Shown: positions 34,296 to 43,937, counted from the stretch's first letter. The stretch: DNA of 64,000 nt from Mesorhizobium sp. ORS 3324 (GCA_000824825.2 LM655204.1:1-64000), one strand, 5' to 3'. The notes: generated by a model from the letters alone, not told the origin. Made by a program: numbers and translations.

Positions 34296-36065
34296 TCATT
34301 CGGGTAGACCTGAGGCGCGCATTGCTTCGATCAGAGGTCCCGCGAGCGCCGGCGAGCAACCGATGGCAGAGCACTGACCGGTGCTACTGAAGTTGGGTTG
34401 AAGTTGTATCACGCGCTCGGCAGCCGCTTTCGCATCGTCCATTCGGCCAAGTTTAGCAAGCGCCGCGGCCAGGAACATGTGGGAGACACTGAACCCTGGT
34501 TTGCTACGAATGGCCCGTTGCGCCGCCACCGCAGCATCTTCATAGCGCCCCCGAAGAAAGTGACCCATGCAAATGCCGTGCAGCGCCGCCGTAATCCACG
34601 GATCGAGCGGACTAAGGCGGATGCCCTGCTCGCCCCAGTCGATTGCACGCTCGGCTTCCCCTCCCCAGCCCAAAATCAACGCGCCCCAAGAATATGCCCA
34701 CGCTGCCGATGGGGAGATTGCAAGAGCGGCCTCGAACGTTTCCTGAGCCAAGGTACGGTTATGTTCGACAAGACCAATCGCGATTGCGGCATAAACAAGC
34801 GCTGGTGCATCGTCGGGGCCAAGCGCCACTGCAATATGCGCGTGCTGTATCGCCGCTCTGCGATTGTCTTCACGCCTTCCCGCTCGGAGATACAGTATCT
34901 CATTGCAAAACGCAGTTTGGCCGTGCGCAAGCGCGTAGTTCGGCTCAAGTAAAAGTGCGCGCTCAAGGAGTGGTACCGCCTCGGATGCGCCTTCCGGCAT
35001 TCCAGTATCCACCAAAGGGGTGGCACGTAGCACTAGGTCGTAGGCGTCGAGATTTTCGGGCCGTTTGCGCTTGGCGCGTTCAATTTCGGCTTGGCGCACG
35101 CTGGGCTCGATTGCGGCGACTGTGCTTAGTGTAATCTCATCCTGCAAGGCAAAGATGTCACCGACGGCGCGGTCGTAACGATCCGCCCATATGTGTGCGC
35201 TGGTCTCGGCGTCAATGAGCTGAGCCGTGATTCTTACTCGTCCGGTCCCCTTTCGCACGCTCCCTTCCAACACGTAACGAACGCCTAGTTCCCGTCCAAC
35301 TTGCCTGATGTCAACGGACCGTCCCTTGTATGTGAACGTTGAATTGCGGGCGATCACGAACAGCCATCTAAAACGGGACAGCGCGGTAATGATGTCTTCC
35401 ACCATACCATCAGCAAAGTATTCCTGTTCTGGATCACCGCTCATATTCTGGAAAGGCAACACGGCAATGGAGGGTTTGTCCGGGAGCGATAGAGGCTTCT
35501 CTTCGGATCGAATTGCGACCCCGCCGACAGTTTCACCGAGCCCAGTCGCTGCGTACGTCCTCACCGGCTCTTCGATGTTCTTGACCTGCTGTGCTCCAAG
35601 ATCAGTGAAGGCGATGGGCAGAACCTTTCTGACTTGCCCATAGGTTTCACCAGAGACGCAAACACCTCCCGGTTGCGCCAAGGCCTGCAACCGCGCGGCG
35701 ATGTTCACGCCATCGCCGAACAGATCGCCAGCGCGTACCATCACGTCTCCCACGTGGATGCCGATTCGGAAGTTGATGCGTTTATCAGACGACAGCCCGG
35801 CATTCGCTTCAGCCAAGGCGGCCTGCGCTTCCGCCGCGCACTGCACGGCGTCCACAGCGCTCCCGAACTCCGCAAGCACACTGTCCCCCGCTGTATTCGC
35901 GATGCGGCCCCTGTGATCCGCAATGGCCTTGTCGAGGATCGCGCGGCGCTCGGTCAGCGCCTTGAGCGTGCCGACCTCGTCAGCACCCATCAGTCGGGAA
36001 TAGCCTTCAACGTCAGCCGCGAAGACCGCCACCAGGCGTCGCCGGACATCGCTTGATTCCACCAC
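34296..36065 (-). CDS. Class III adenylate/guanylate cyclase with TolB-like and TPR regions
   Basis: A 589-residue protein. The cyclase domain spans residues 8-175, with the metal-binding Asp in FAADVEGYSRLMG, NTAGDSVLAEF, and the transition-state Asn/Arg region GDGVNIAARLQ. Residues 195-330 (PSIAVLPFQNMSGD) resemble the TolB-like N-terminal domain seen in many rhizobial cyclases. The C-terminal 250 residues are TPR repeats ending in GLPE. It makes cAMP or cGMP from ATP or GTP; no membrane segment is seen. Rhizobia carry many such paralogues. Confidence 0.92.
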   Translation of the reverse strand: MVESSDVRRRLVAVFAADVEGYSRLMGADEVGTLKALTERRAILDKAIADHRGRIANTAGDSVLAEFGSAVDAVQCAAEAQAALAEANAGLSSDKRINFRIGIHVGDVMVRAGDLFGDGVNIAARLQALAQPGGVCVSGETYGQVRKVLPIAFTDLGAQQVKNIEEPVRTYAATGLGETVGGVAIRSEEKPLSLPDKPSIAVLPFQNMSGDPEQEYFADGMVEDIITALSRFRWLFVIARNSTFTYKGRSVDIRQVGRELGVRYVLEGSVRKGTGRVRITAQLIDAETSAHIWADRYDRAVGDIFALQDEITLSTVAAIEPSVRQAEIERAKRKRPENLDAYDLVLRATPLVDTGMPEGASEAVPLLERALLLEPNYALAHGQTAFCNEILYLRAGRREDNRRAAIQHAHIAVALGPDDAPALVYAAIAIGLVEHNRTLAQETFEAALAISPSAAWAYSWGALILGWGGEAERAIDWGEQGIRLSPLDPWITAALHGICMGHFLRGRYEDAAVAAQRAIRSKPGFSVSHMFLAAALAKLGRMDDAKAAAERVIQLQPNFSSTGQCSAIGCSPALAGPLIEAMRASGLPE

Positions 36066-36689
36066 AGGGTGCCCCTAGGTGCGCCGAGGTATTTTGGCGC
36101 AAGCTGCGGCTCAGTCAATCGATCGCCGCGACCCGGCACCAAAATCTCCGCTTTGGGTCATCCGCCACCGGGTCGGGCCGGCTGGCAAATCGGCCAAGTC
36201 CGCTATGACGCGCAGGGCTGCTATTCAACGTAGAACCCTAGGGATTCGCCCACGCGAGCTGTTGGGAAAAAATACGTGCCTTCCAAAGCTAACCAAACAT
36301 CGAATCTAGTGTCCCACTTTGTCCAAAAGCATCCGCAATTCGGGCTGATGCGCGACCCAGAAAGTTCGAAAAGCTTCCAGGAACCCCAGCCATCATTTGC
36401 GCCTCATTTTTCAACCATTTGATTTGAAAGGGAAATCTGTCCCTTCTGGGAATCCCTACGGATTGGCCTCGCTCCCGTTTGTGCCCAAAACTGAGGCACA
36501 AAGCTGATGCACATTTCCGACGCATCGGCTTGCGGAATGGCTATTGCGACGGCGATCCGACATGAAGTTCAGAATCGGACTCGGCGTGGGAACGTCTATT
36601 ACCCGGCGGCCACGCGTCCCTACTACTTTCATAAGGTCGAGTTACGTTTCTTCCTTGCAAAACTGGAACGATACTCCATAATTGCAAGG
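36066..36689. other. Intergenic region, 624 bases, no convincing gene
   Basis: The region lies between the divergent cyclase and DUF4143 genes and is lower in GC than its surroundings in its second half. A short inverted repeat AAGGGA/TCCCTT occurs at 36428-36445. No conserved protein reading was found on either strand. Promoters for both flanking genes should lie here. Confidence 0.5.
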
Positions 36690-37856
36690 ATGATTGCGCG
36701 CCGCGTCATGACCGAACTCACCGAGCTGCTGGACAGCATGCCCGCCGTGGCGCTTCTCGGGCCGCGTCAGGTCGGCAAGACCACGCTCGCGCTCGAAATA
36801 GCCGAGCGGCGGCCTTCGATCTATCTCGACCTTGAATCCGACGCTGACCGCGCCCGGCTTGCCGAGCCGGAGCTTTATCTGGCCGAGCATGAGGATAAGC
36901 TGGTCATCCTGGATGAGGTCCACCGGCTGCCGAACCTGTTCCAGAACCTGCGCGGGCTGATCGACCGCGGCCGGCGCGCCGGTCGCAAGGCCGGCCGCTT
37001 CCTGCTCTTGGGATCGGCATCGATCGACCTCCTGAAGCAGTCAGGCGAGACTCTTGCCGGCCGCATCGCCTATCTCGAAATGCGGCCGATCGACGGTCTC
37101 GAAGTCGGCGCCGCCGATCTTGGTCCGCTATGGGTGCGCGGCGGCTTCCCCGACAGCTTCTTGGCCGCCAGCGACCGGGCCAGTCAGCGGTGGCGGCAGG
37201 ACTTCATCCGCACCTATCTGGAGCGCGACGTCCCCCTCCTCGGCCCGCGCATTCCGGCCGAGACGCTGCGCCGTTTCTGGACCATGCTGGCGCACCACCA
37301 GGCCGGCCTGCTCAACGCCGCCGAATTCGCCCGCGCGCTCGGCGTCGATGGCAAGACAGTCGCGTCTTATCTCGACCTTCTCGTCGATCTCCTCCTGGTT
37401 CGCCGGCTGGAACCCTGGCACGCCAATGTCGGCAAGCGCCTGGTCAGATCCCCGCGCGTCTATGTCCGCGACAGCGGCATCACCCATGCGCTGCTTGGGC
37501 TCGCCACGCAGGAAGACGTACTTGGACATCCGGTGGCCGGCGCCTCCTGGGAGGGCTTCGTGATCGAAACCCTCACCGCGACCGCTCCCGCTGGCACGCT
37601 GAGCAATTTCTACCGAACAGCCGCAGGCGCGGAGATCGACCTGCTGCTCACATTGCCAGGCCAGCGCCTCTGGGCCATCGAAATCAAGCGTAGCCTGACG
37701 CCAAAGGTGGAAAAAGGCTTCCATCAAGCCTGCGAGGATCTTGCCCCAGAGCGGCGTATCGTCGTCTTTCCGGGATCGGAGCGTTTTCCGCTCCAGCGTG
37801 GCATCGAAGCGATACACTTGCAGGATCTGGGCCGGTCGCTGCTTAATGAAGCATGA
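36690..37856 (+). CDS. ATP-binding protein with AAA and DUF4143 domains
   Basis: A 388-residue protein. Residues 1-140 are the AAA_14-type P-loop domain with Walker A GPRQVGKTT and Walker B LVILDEVHRLP. The DUF4143 region (about 170-330) has FIRTYLERDVP and the C-terminal nuclease-like motif FYRTAAGAEIDLLL.. IEIKRS, typical of PD-(D/E)XK folds in this family. Function is unproven; members are often orphan accessory genes. The ATG at 36690 gives the standard family start (MIARRVMTELTELLD), but its ribosome site is weak and the frame stays open upstream. Confidence 0.87.
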   Translation: MIARRVMTELTELLDSMPAVALLGPRQVGKTTLALEIAERRPSIYLDLESDADRARLAEPELYLAEHEDKLVILDEVHRLPNLFQNLRGLIDRGRRAGRKAGRFLLLGSASIDLLKQSGETLAGRIAYLEMRPIDGLEVGAADLGPLWVRGGFPDSFLAASDRASQRWRQDFIRTYLERDVPLLGPRIPAETLRRFWTMLAHHQAGLLNAAEFARALGVDGKTVASYLDLLVDLLLVRRLEPWHANVGKRLVRSPRVYVRDSGITHALLGLATQEDVLGHPVAGASWEGFVIETLTATAPAGTLSNFYRTAAGAEIDLLLTLPGQRLWAIEIKRSLTPKVEKGFHQACEDLAPERRIVVFPGSERFPLQRGIEAIHLQDLGRSLLNEA

Positions 37857-38481
37857 TGCAAAGCTGCTGATTCATTGCGTCGAGGCAGGACCAAGAACCC
37901 CCTCCTTGCCATTATGCATGAAGCCGTTGCCGTAAACCAAGGTTCGCGCTCTTTGCATCGACCTTCCGCGCAACACATCACCATTTCGGCTTTTCCAGGC
38001 TGCGGCGCGCTGCTGCTGGCAAACGCGCACACGGAAGAAGGGCTGCTCGCGCAATCGGCGAGGGGTCGCGGCGATGGCGCCCTTCTCGGAGCTGGCTTAT
38101 GTATCGGCGTCGGCCGAGTGCGGGTCGATCGCTGGGCTACGATTCTGACCGAGATCGTTAGACACGACGACCTTGATGGCGAACCTCGAGGATTTTGCCG
38201 GAGCGGCAATGTCAATGGAATGCAGTTTGCTGATTCGAATTCGTCTCCGAGCGCTTGCTGCCTTGGACGAATAGAAAGTTCAGCCGTCACCGCTGCGCCG
38301 CAACCTCGATCCTTACATCCAGTTTTTGTCGGCGTATGCAGCACGAGATTTGTCACTGAAACCAGTTCCCTGGGAGCAAACGAATGCTCTCAAAATGTTC
38401 CGACTTTTTCGCATCAAATCGAAAATGCGCAGCCGGGCACGATCAATAGTCGACGTTGGTAATCTGGACGACGATGCCTAG
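37857..38481. other. Intergenic region, 625 bases, no convincing gene
   Basis: Several open frames cross this stretch on both strands but none has recognisable protein features or a ribosome site. One plus-strand frame leads without interruption into the glucoamylase-like remnant that follows, apart from stops at 38272 and 38480, so part of it may be degraded coding sequence. Confidence 0.4.
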
Positions 38482-38640
38482 TTGGAAGCCGTACAGCGCG
38501 AGACATTCCGATATTTCTGGGAGGCAGGGCATCCAGTTAGTGGTGTTGCTCGCGACCGGCAAAAAATGACCCCGAACCCTCAAAACGACCTCGTGGCGAT
38601 TGGGGCCACTGGCTTCGCGATCGTGGGTACGCTCAGGCTG
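38482..38640 (+). pseudogene. Remnant of a glucoamylase-like (GH144-like) protein
   Basis: The plus strand reads LEAVQRETFRYFWEAGHPVSG, then VARDR and QNDLVAIGATGFAIV. This matches the start of the catalytic region of glucoamylase-like proteins (VQRxTFRYFW..HPVSGxARDR..DLVAIGGTGFG), a group related to endo-beta-1,2-glucanases. Only about 50 codons remain before the frame runs out in unrelated sequence. A stop precedes it. It is probably a dead fragment. Confidence 0.6.
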
Positions 38641-39196
38641 GTGACGTCCTATGTGCCGCCGAAGCAGAGCCCAAACAGCGCCATGACCGCCCAGCCGGAA
38701 GCAGGACGATCGCGACTGCGAGAGCCGCGCTTATGCCGGCCAGAAGCCCGGCCCCTCTTGGCAGATCCTTAGCGAAGTCTGGCCAGCCCCGCAAAATCAG
38801 CACAAGAGCGATCAGCCCCGCCAGTGGCGCGCCGAACGCAAATGCCGTGAGCGACGTCGCGCTTGCCCTGTTCGGCAGCGGATCGGCGACGCGGCGCGCC
38901 TCTGTTGTGAGGCGTCCCGGACCACTGTCGCCAAAAGTCACGGCCATTGCATCGGAAAGTGCTTTCGCTGCGGCTATTGCTTGGCTCCGGGTCGGAGCGA
39001 TGACGGTGGCGACGCCATGGCGAAAATGGCGATCGGCGTCCTGGATGGTGAGTCTCGCATCGGTTTGCGTTGTCTTGCGCGCTTGCTCAAAAGCCTGGTC
39101 CAGGCGGGTTTCGTCCGGCTCAATTGCCAGTGCAACGCCCAGCAGCACGCGCCCGCCACGCCGCCTCATGTCCTCGGCAGATCGCTCATCGCTCAT
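38633..39196 (-). CDS. Hypothetical membrane protein
   Basis: A 187-residue frame beginning MSDERSAEDMRRRGGRVL. The first 110 residues are soluble and rich in Ala and Arg, followed by two hydrophobic segments (LTAFAFGAPLAGLIALVLIL near 128-147 and GAGLLAGISAALAVAIVLLP near 158-177). Codon use is like that of its GC-rich neighbours. The C-terminal tail runs slightly into the glucoamylase-like remnant and may not be original. I do not recognise the family. Confidence 0.5.
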   Translation of the reverse strand: MSDERSAEDMRRRGGRVLLGVALAIEPDETRLDQAFEQARKTTQTDARLTIQDADRHFRHGVATVIAPTRSQAIAAAKALSDAMAVTFGDSGPGRLTTEARRVADPLPNRASATSLTAFAFGAPLAGLIALVLILRGWPDFAKDLPRGAGLLAGISAALAVAIVLLPAGRSWRCLGSASAAHRTSPA

Positions 39197-39692
39197 TGCC
39201 GTTCCCAATATGGTGCGCCCAGATCGCACGACCTTGGCTTACTGCGACATCGGCCGTGAATGGTGCGCCGACGAGATGCGGTTTGTCCATCACGAAGCTG
39301 AAAGCCGAAATTCGAGCACCGAGTCTGGATGTGGAATGCGCGGGTTCGCGTCGCTCTCAACGACCATCTCTAGTCCACCAATCGGCTACCTGCGCGTCCG
39401 CTGTGGATAGTAACCGCTTATTCACCATGAGCAGGCAATCTCATTGAAGGCGCTTCCACCGCGCCTAACCTAAGACTGCGTCATTGATGACGCATCCCGC
39501 CCAACACCGGCGGCCGACGTTTTCATGTACCCCCTACCCCGCCCCCCAAACAGTATGCGTCGGCCGCCGGCCCAGGCGCCCCTATTCATCCCGCCAGACC
39601 ACGCGCCTTCCCATCGGATCCAGACTGCCAGCCTCATCTTCGCCAAGGTCGCGAAATACCGGACACCGGGGCTTCGATAGGAGTGTTTTGTG
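39197..39692. other. Intergenic region, 496 bases, no convincing gene
   Basis: No conserved reading was found on either strand. The last 20 bases contain the AGGAG ribosome site of the small secreted protein that follows. Confidence 0.45.
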
Positions 39693-39983
39693 ATGATCCG
39701 AATTCTTGTCGCGGCCGGCGCCCTTACGCTAGTCGGCTCTCTTGCTGGCACGGCAAACGCGCAAGAGATGTTGCATGGCTACGATTGCACGGATGACTGC
39801 TCGGGACACGAGGCCGGCTACGATTGGGCGGCTAGGAACGACATCACTGACGAGCGGGACTGCGATGGGGAGAGCCGATCTTTCAACGAAGGCTGCCAGG
39901 CTTACGTTGAAGAACAAGCCGATGACGCAAATCGGAACAGTCAATCCGACGACGAAAACGACAACGAGGACATCGACCAATAA
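39693..39983 (+). CDS. Small secreted cysteine-containing protein
   Basis: A 96-residue protein with a signal peptide (MIRILVAAGALTLVGSLAGTANA, cleavage after about residue 23). The mature protein has four cysteines in C-x3-C then C and C (YDCTDDCSGHEAGYDWA, ERDCDGESRSFNEGCQAYVEE), suggesting two disulfides, and a very acidic, Asn/Asp-rich tail. AGGAG lies nine bases before the ATG; a GTG one codon earlier is also possible. Similar short proteins occur in rhizobia without known function. Confidence 0.75.
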   Translation: MIRILVAAGALTLVGSLAGTANAQEMLHGYDCTDDCSGHEAGYDWAARNDITDERDCDGESRSFNEGCQAYVEEQADDANRNSQSDDENDNEDIDQ

Positions 39984-40008
39984 GAAGGGTTGTGGCTAGT
40001 GGCGCTGA

Positions 40009-40248
40009 CTAGTTCCGCGATTGGTTGTGGATCTCCAGCCGCATTGGCCCGCCTCGATCGCAGCTTGTGCAGAGCTTGCGCCTCTCGAGCGTGCTAAACA
40101 GCGCACCTTGCCCGTAGCGCCAGATCAGTGTGGCGGGCTTTACCTCGGCGTGGTGCGAGCATCGAGCCGAAGTTGGCCGCGCTGCGAAAGCGCGGCAAAT
40201 CTCTTTTCCAACACCTCTCCCGGACCAATTTGCGGCGGCAGTCGGCAT
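40009..40248 (-). CDS. Hypothetical zinc-ribbon-like protein
   Basis: A 79-residue frame whose second half reads CSHHAEVKPATLIWRYGQGA, then LERRKLCTSC and RLEIHNQSR. This resembles small rhizobial proteins with a C..H..C-x2-C arrangement. One cysteine of the usual first pair appears to be missing (ARCSHH), so the N-terminal half may be degraded or the start wrong. It faces the small secreted protein gene. Confidence 0.45.
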   Translation of the reverse strand: MPTAAANWSGRGVGKEICRAFAARPTSARCSHHAEVKPATLIWRYGQGALFSTLERRKLCTSCDRGGPMRLEIHNQSRN

Positions 40249-40260
40249 AGCCCCCCGCCC

Positions 40261-40533
40261 TTAGTCGAGCCGATTTAGCTCTCCTTGACCGGACCCGATT
40301 CGGCCCCCTCGCCTTCGGGGAATATAAGTTCTTCCGGCGCGCCCGTAGGGAATCTTCAGCCAGGCGCGCTCATGCAGATAATAGAGCAGCGACTTGGTGA
40401 TCACTTCGGTCAGCCCGATGGTGGCCGCGAGCTTCACGCTTCCGGTCACGACCAGCGAAATCATCATCGTGTCGACTGTGCCGGTTGCGCGCCAGGAAAG
40501 CGCCTTGGCGAAGCTGCGCAAATGAGTGTCCAT
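40261..40533 (-). CDS. DUF2061 family membrane protein
   Basis: A 90-residue protein. The pattern FAKALSWRATGTVDTMMISLVVTGS, a second helix KLAATIGLTEVITKSLLYYLHERAW and the end IPYGR match DUF2061, a small two-helix membrane protein of unknown role. The ATG at 40533 follows GAGG; a GTG one codon earlier is in frame. The Gly/Arg-rich C-terminal tail extends beyond the conserved part. Confidence 0.82.
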   Translation of the reverse strand: MDTHLRSFAKALSWRATGTVDTMMISLVVTGSVKLAATIGLTEVITKSLLYYLHERAWLKIPYGRAGRTYIPRRRGGRIGSGQGELNRLD

Positions 40534-40820
40534 CACCTACCTCATCCTCCGAGTGGACCTCAGATATTCCAAAGCACGGCACTGGCTAGCGGAGATATTA
40601 CGCCTTGCGCGTCGCTGACGGACCTCACCATTAGGAGTAGGTGAGACGCTGCCGCCATGCCAAACGTCACCCGAGGATTTCAGGGAAGATCGAGGCCGAG
40701 CTAGGCCCTGGCAAACGCCACCCGCGAAGTGGTGCGGGGCTGCGAGACGGTCGAGATCCATGCCGAAGTGCACCGCCTGCTCCAAAGCCGCGCGGCCGAC
40801 GTTGCTCAGCCGGGCGCTCT

Positions 40821-41236
40821 AGGGGTTCGATCTTGTGATCCGGGCAACAATTAGCCAAACTTGATCACTCGGCGCATTGGGGCGTCTTCACTTTTCGTCT
40901 GTGCCTCACCGGACTATTTGGAACGAACCGGCGCACCCAAGCACCGATTGGATCTTGGGGACGGGCCTGGCATTTTCGCCAAGGCGACAGCACGATCCGC
41001 GCACCTATCCTTCCACGTTTCCAGATCGGTGTCTAAGGCAGGCGGCGGTCGACGGAGCAGGTATCACGTTGCTTCCAGGCTTCATCGTCGGCCCAGACAT
41101 CAGATCCGGACGGTTGGTATCTTTGTGACAGGATTGGGAAATGCCGCCGGTGCCGCTCCACGCCGTCTATCCAGCCAACCGACATATTGCCGTCAAGGTG
41201 CGAAACTTCGTAGCCTACCTTACCGACAATCTTTGA
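40821..41236 (+). pseudogene. LysR regulator remnant, effector-domain half only
   Basis: Three frames read in order: GFDLVIRATIS, LITRRIGASSLFVCASPDYL (from 40861), AAVDGAGITLLPGFIVG with PDIRSGRLVSL (near 41040-41127), then QDWEMPPVPLHAVYPANRH and VRNFVAYLTDNL ending at 41236. These are successive parts of a LysR substrate-binding domain (residues about 150-300), broken by at least two frameshifts and one stop. The DNA-binding half is gone. Confidence 0.78.
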
Positions 41237-41691
41237 ATGCACGTAGACTTGGTAGGTTAGACGCCCAGACCAACAACCAATTCGGTCCAGCGATCGGTCG
41301 CCCGTGTCAGCGAAGCGCTGTGAGACATGATCGGGCCGTCGATAGCTCAGCTGAGCTTTTGATCCTGCTGAAAACGGGCCAATGCTCGCGATCTTGCGCC
41401 ATCTGCCAGCCGCTCGACGAAACATCGAGCTGGCTGATGGCCATCGTACTTGCGCCAGCGGATGCCACTGCGGCTGCAGTGGAGCGTCAGTTCGCGGGTA
41501 ACGAGAGAGCATCATGGAGGCGCTCTGACGGGCGTGAAAGTGCCGGGCGCTCGGGCTCTATCGACATGCGCATGTGTCTGGACGGACTCGCTATCGGATT
41601 CACTTCTGGCAGGCGTCGACGTAGCAGCTGGCCATGCTCGATGAAGGTGTTGACTGGCGATGCCGTACGGTTTCTGGACCGCAACTCTGCT
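41237..41691. other. Intergenic region, 455 bases, no convincing gene
   Basis: It lies between the LysR remnant and the end of the SnoaL-like/cupin gene. Open frames exist, but none shows family features or a ribosome site. Confidence 0.45.
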
Positions 41692-42627
41692 TTAGAGGTT
41701 GGCGGCGTCCGTATGACCGACCTCTTGCTTTGGTCGAAGGGGAAGGTGCGGATCGAAGGTGTCATATTCGGCGGCGAGCTTTTTGAGGATAGCCGGATCG
41801 GGCGGCGGCCAGGATGGCGAGGAGTTTGCAATTGCGACGACACGCTCGAAATAGCCGTCCATCCCAGACCGGTCGAAGCCAAACAGGAAGTGCAGTGGCT
41901 TATCGGTGGACGCGTTCCACCAAGTGTGCGCCGTGCCGGCCGGCACTTCAAGGTAACCGCCCGCTTCAACATCGCGCTCCACTCCGGATACCGACGCCCG
42001 CATCGTGCCCGAGAGCACCCGGAACCACTCGGTTGCGCGCGCGTGTACGTGTGGAGGCGCCGCGTGGAACCCCGGCGGGGCAAAGTACTCCATGATCGTA
42101 TGCTCGCCCACGCGTGACAAAAACTCGATCGTCACGCCGAGCGCTGAGACTGACCGGACGGGTGATTTGTCTGCGCCGTTCGCCTCCCGCTTTGCGGGCT
42201 CTGCTTTGTCCGCCCGCGCGAAGGGGTGAGCTGCCAGAGCCGCTGGAGTCTGCTCCAGCGTGTTTTGGAAGAATACGATTTCCAAGTCCTCGCCCCGCGG
42301 GACCGCGACCAGGCTCGGTCGCCCAGTGACCATCTTCTCGATTCCGTCAGCGTGAAAACGCAAATTCTGGCGCAGCCGCATGACCACGGCGCTATCGAGC
42401 TGCCTGACGCCCTCGATGTCGAGCTGTAGCCCGCTCTTCCGGTAGATCGTCTCGAAAAGCCTGCTATGCGCGGCGGCGATGGCCTCCCTGCCAGCACCGT
42501 GACCGCCGAGCACATGGATGAAATCGGCATCTTCCGCAAAATTCGCGGCCCAGGCCGCCGCATCACCGGCGTTCCAGGCCAATTGGAGGCGGGCAACCAA
42601 CTGCCCGATCGCATTGCTCTGCTTCAT
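41692..42627 (-). CDS. SgcJ/EcaC-like (SnoaL fold) domain fused to a cupin domain
   Basis: A 311-residue protein. Residues 1-130 form a SnoaL-like domain of the SgcJ/EcaC type (VARLQLAWNAGDAAAWAANFAEDADFIHV.., REAIAAAHSRLFETIY). After a linker, residues 165-265 form a cupin (PPHVHARATEWFRVLSGTMRA, then GGYLEVPAGTAHTWWNA) with probable metal-binding His and Glu. The ATG at 42627 starts the SnoaL domain; upstream in-frame sequence adds 11 residues without a ribosome site. It is divergent from a LysR gene 123 bases away, its probable regulator. Function unknown. Confidence 0.8.
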   Translation of the reverse strand: MKQSNAIGQLVARLQLAWNAGDAAAWAANFAEDADFIHVLGGHGAGREAIAAAHSRLFETIYRKSGLQLDIEGVRQLDSAVVMRLRQNLRFHADGIEKMVTGRPSLVAVPRGEDLEIVFFQNTLEQTPAALAAHPFARADKAEPAKREANGADKSPVRSVSALGVTIEFLSRVGEHTIMEYFAPPGFHAAPPHVHARATEWFRVLSGTMRASVSGVERDVEAGGYLEVPAGTAHTWWNASTDKPLHFLFGFDRSGMDGYFERVVAIANSSPSWPPPDPAILKKLAAEYDTFDPHLPLRPKQEVGHTDAANL

Positions 42628-42750
42628 CACTTTGAACCCCACTCGCCGGCGCTCAGCCAACTCCGACGCCGCGTTGGGGCGCTCCTATATTGTTGCTTTT
42701 GTCTTGAGAAGCTATCCAAATGCGGACATGTTGTACGGATTTTGAGGACA

Positions 42751-43677
42751 ATGCAAAATCGCCTCGACGGTCTATATGAGTTCCTGGCGGTCGCCGAGGC
42801 AGGAAGCTTCACGACCGCAGCCCGGCGGCTGCTGACGACCAAATCGGTCATATCCGACCGCGTTAGGGCACTGGAGGACCGGCTGGGCAGCCGGCTGTTC
42901 GACCGCACCACGCGGCGCGTGCACATCACTGAAGCTGGGCGCATCTTTCTCGCTCATGCGCGGCGCATCGCCAGCGAGGCGGACGCCGCCGAAAACGCGC
43001 TGCAGGATCTGAGCGGCGAGCCACGCGGGTTGCTGCGCGTCGCTACCACGGTCAATTTCGCGGCGCTGTTCATTGCGCCGCTACTCGCGGAATTCCGCCG
43101 GACCAATCCCATGGTCGATATCGAAATTCTTGCCGAGGAGGTCGTGCGCGACCCAGCTGAGGCTGGCGCGGACGTCGCCATTCGCTTCGGAGCCATCGAA
43201 CGGCAAAGCGCAATCGCCCGACGGATCGCGCCTGTGCACTATATTTTGTGTGCCGCACGTTCCTATCTCGACGCCCAAGGCATCCCCGAGAAACCCAGTG
43301 AGCTCGCTGGCCACATCTGTCTCGCCTTTCGCGACGTCGCGCCTTGGTCGCCTTGGCGGCTGCGGCGGGGCTCCGAATATTTCGAACTGGTGCCACGCGA
43401 CGGAGTGAGTACGCGCAACGGCATAGTCCATCGTGCCCTGATCCTTGCCGGACATGGCATCGGCATGATCAATTGGCTCGCTGTAGCCGATGCTATCGCG
43501 GACGGTAGCATTGTGCGCCTGTTCCCCGACTGGAAACTGGACGGGTTCGAGGATATGGCGAGCTGGGTCATTCTACCCGACAATCGCGCGGTCCCGCCCA
43601 AGGTGCGCGTCTTCGTAGACTTCATTGCAGCGCGCATGCGCGAGTTGACCTCCTTCCACGAGGCCAACTCCAGTTAG
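42751..43677 (+). CDS. LysR family transcriptional regulator
   Basis: A 308-residue LysR protein of the DhcR/CrgA-like group. The helix-turn-helix is in FLAVAEAGSFTTAARRLLTT and KSVISDRVRALEDRLGSRLFDR. The effector domain spans about 90-295. The ATG at 42751 has GAGGA four bases upstream. It faces away from the SnoaL-like/cupin gene and probably controls it. The lactate permease follows on the same strand after a 260-base gap, with AT-richer sequence at 43737-43790 that may hold a promoter. Confidence 0.9.
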   Translation: MQNRLDGLYEFLAVAEAGSFTTAARRLLTTKSVISDRVRALEDRLGSRLFDRTTRRVHITEAGRIFLAHARRIASEADAAENALQDLSGEPRGLLRVATTVNFAALFIAPLLAEFRRTNPMVDIEILAEEVVRDPAEAGADVAIRFGAIERQSAIARRIAPVHYILCAARSYLDAQGIPEKPSELAGHICLAFRDVAPWSPWRLRRGSEYFELVPRDGVSTRNGIVHRALILAGHGIGMINWLAVADAIADGSIVRLFPDWKLDGFEDMASWVILPDNRAVPPKVRVFVDFIAARMRELTSFHEANSS

Positions 43678-43937
43678 GCGTGCGACGACAGGGACGGACC
43701 TGCGATGCTCCGGCCAAGAAGATGCGGTGATTCACCTTAACGTTGCATACAAAATCTGGTAATCTAACAATCCGCTAATTTGAGGGTCCGATTGCTGGAA
43801 GCGGCAAGCGTCGCGTCGCAGGGCCTTTTTGCAGGACTTAAAGTGCCCCTTGCTGGACAACTGGGAATTCTGGTCCCAGCCCTCGCATGCTTGAACACGA
43901 AACGTCTGCGCCAACTTCAAGATGGGCGGTCTTTCAT

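Noticed and set aside
36428..36445. Inverted repeat AAGGGA/TCCCTT as an attachment site or terminator
   Set aside because: Only six bases per arm, no partner copy and no integrase nearby.
37875..38462. Possible 195-residue plus-strand protein after the DUF4143 gene
   Set aside because: Composition is irregular, with no conserved motif and no ribosome site.
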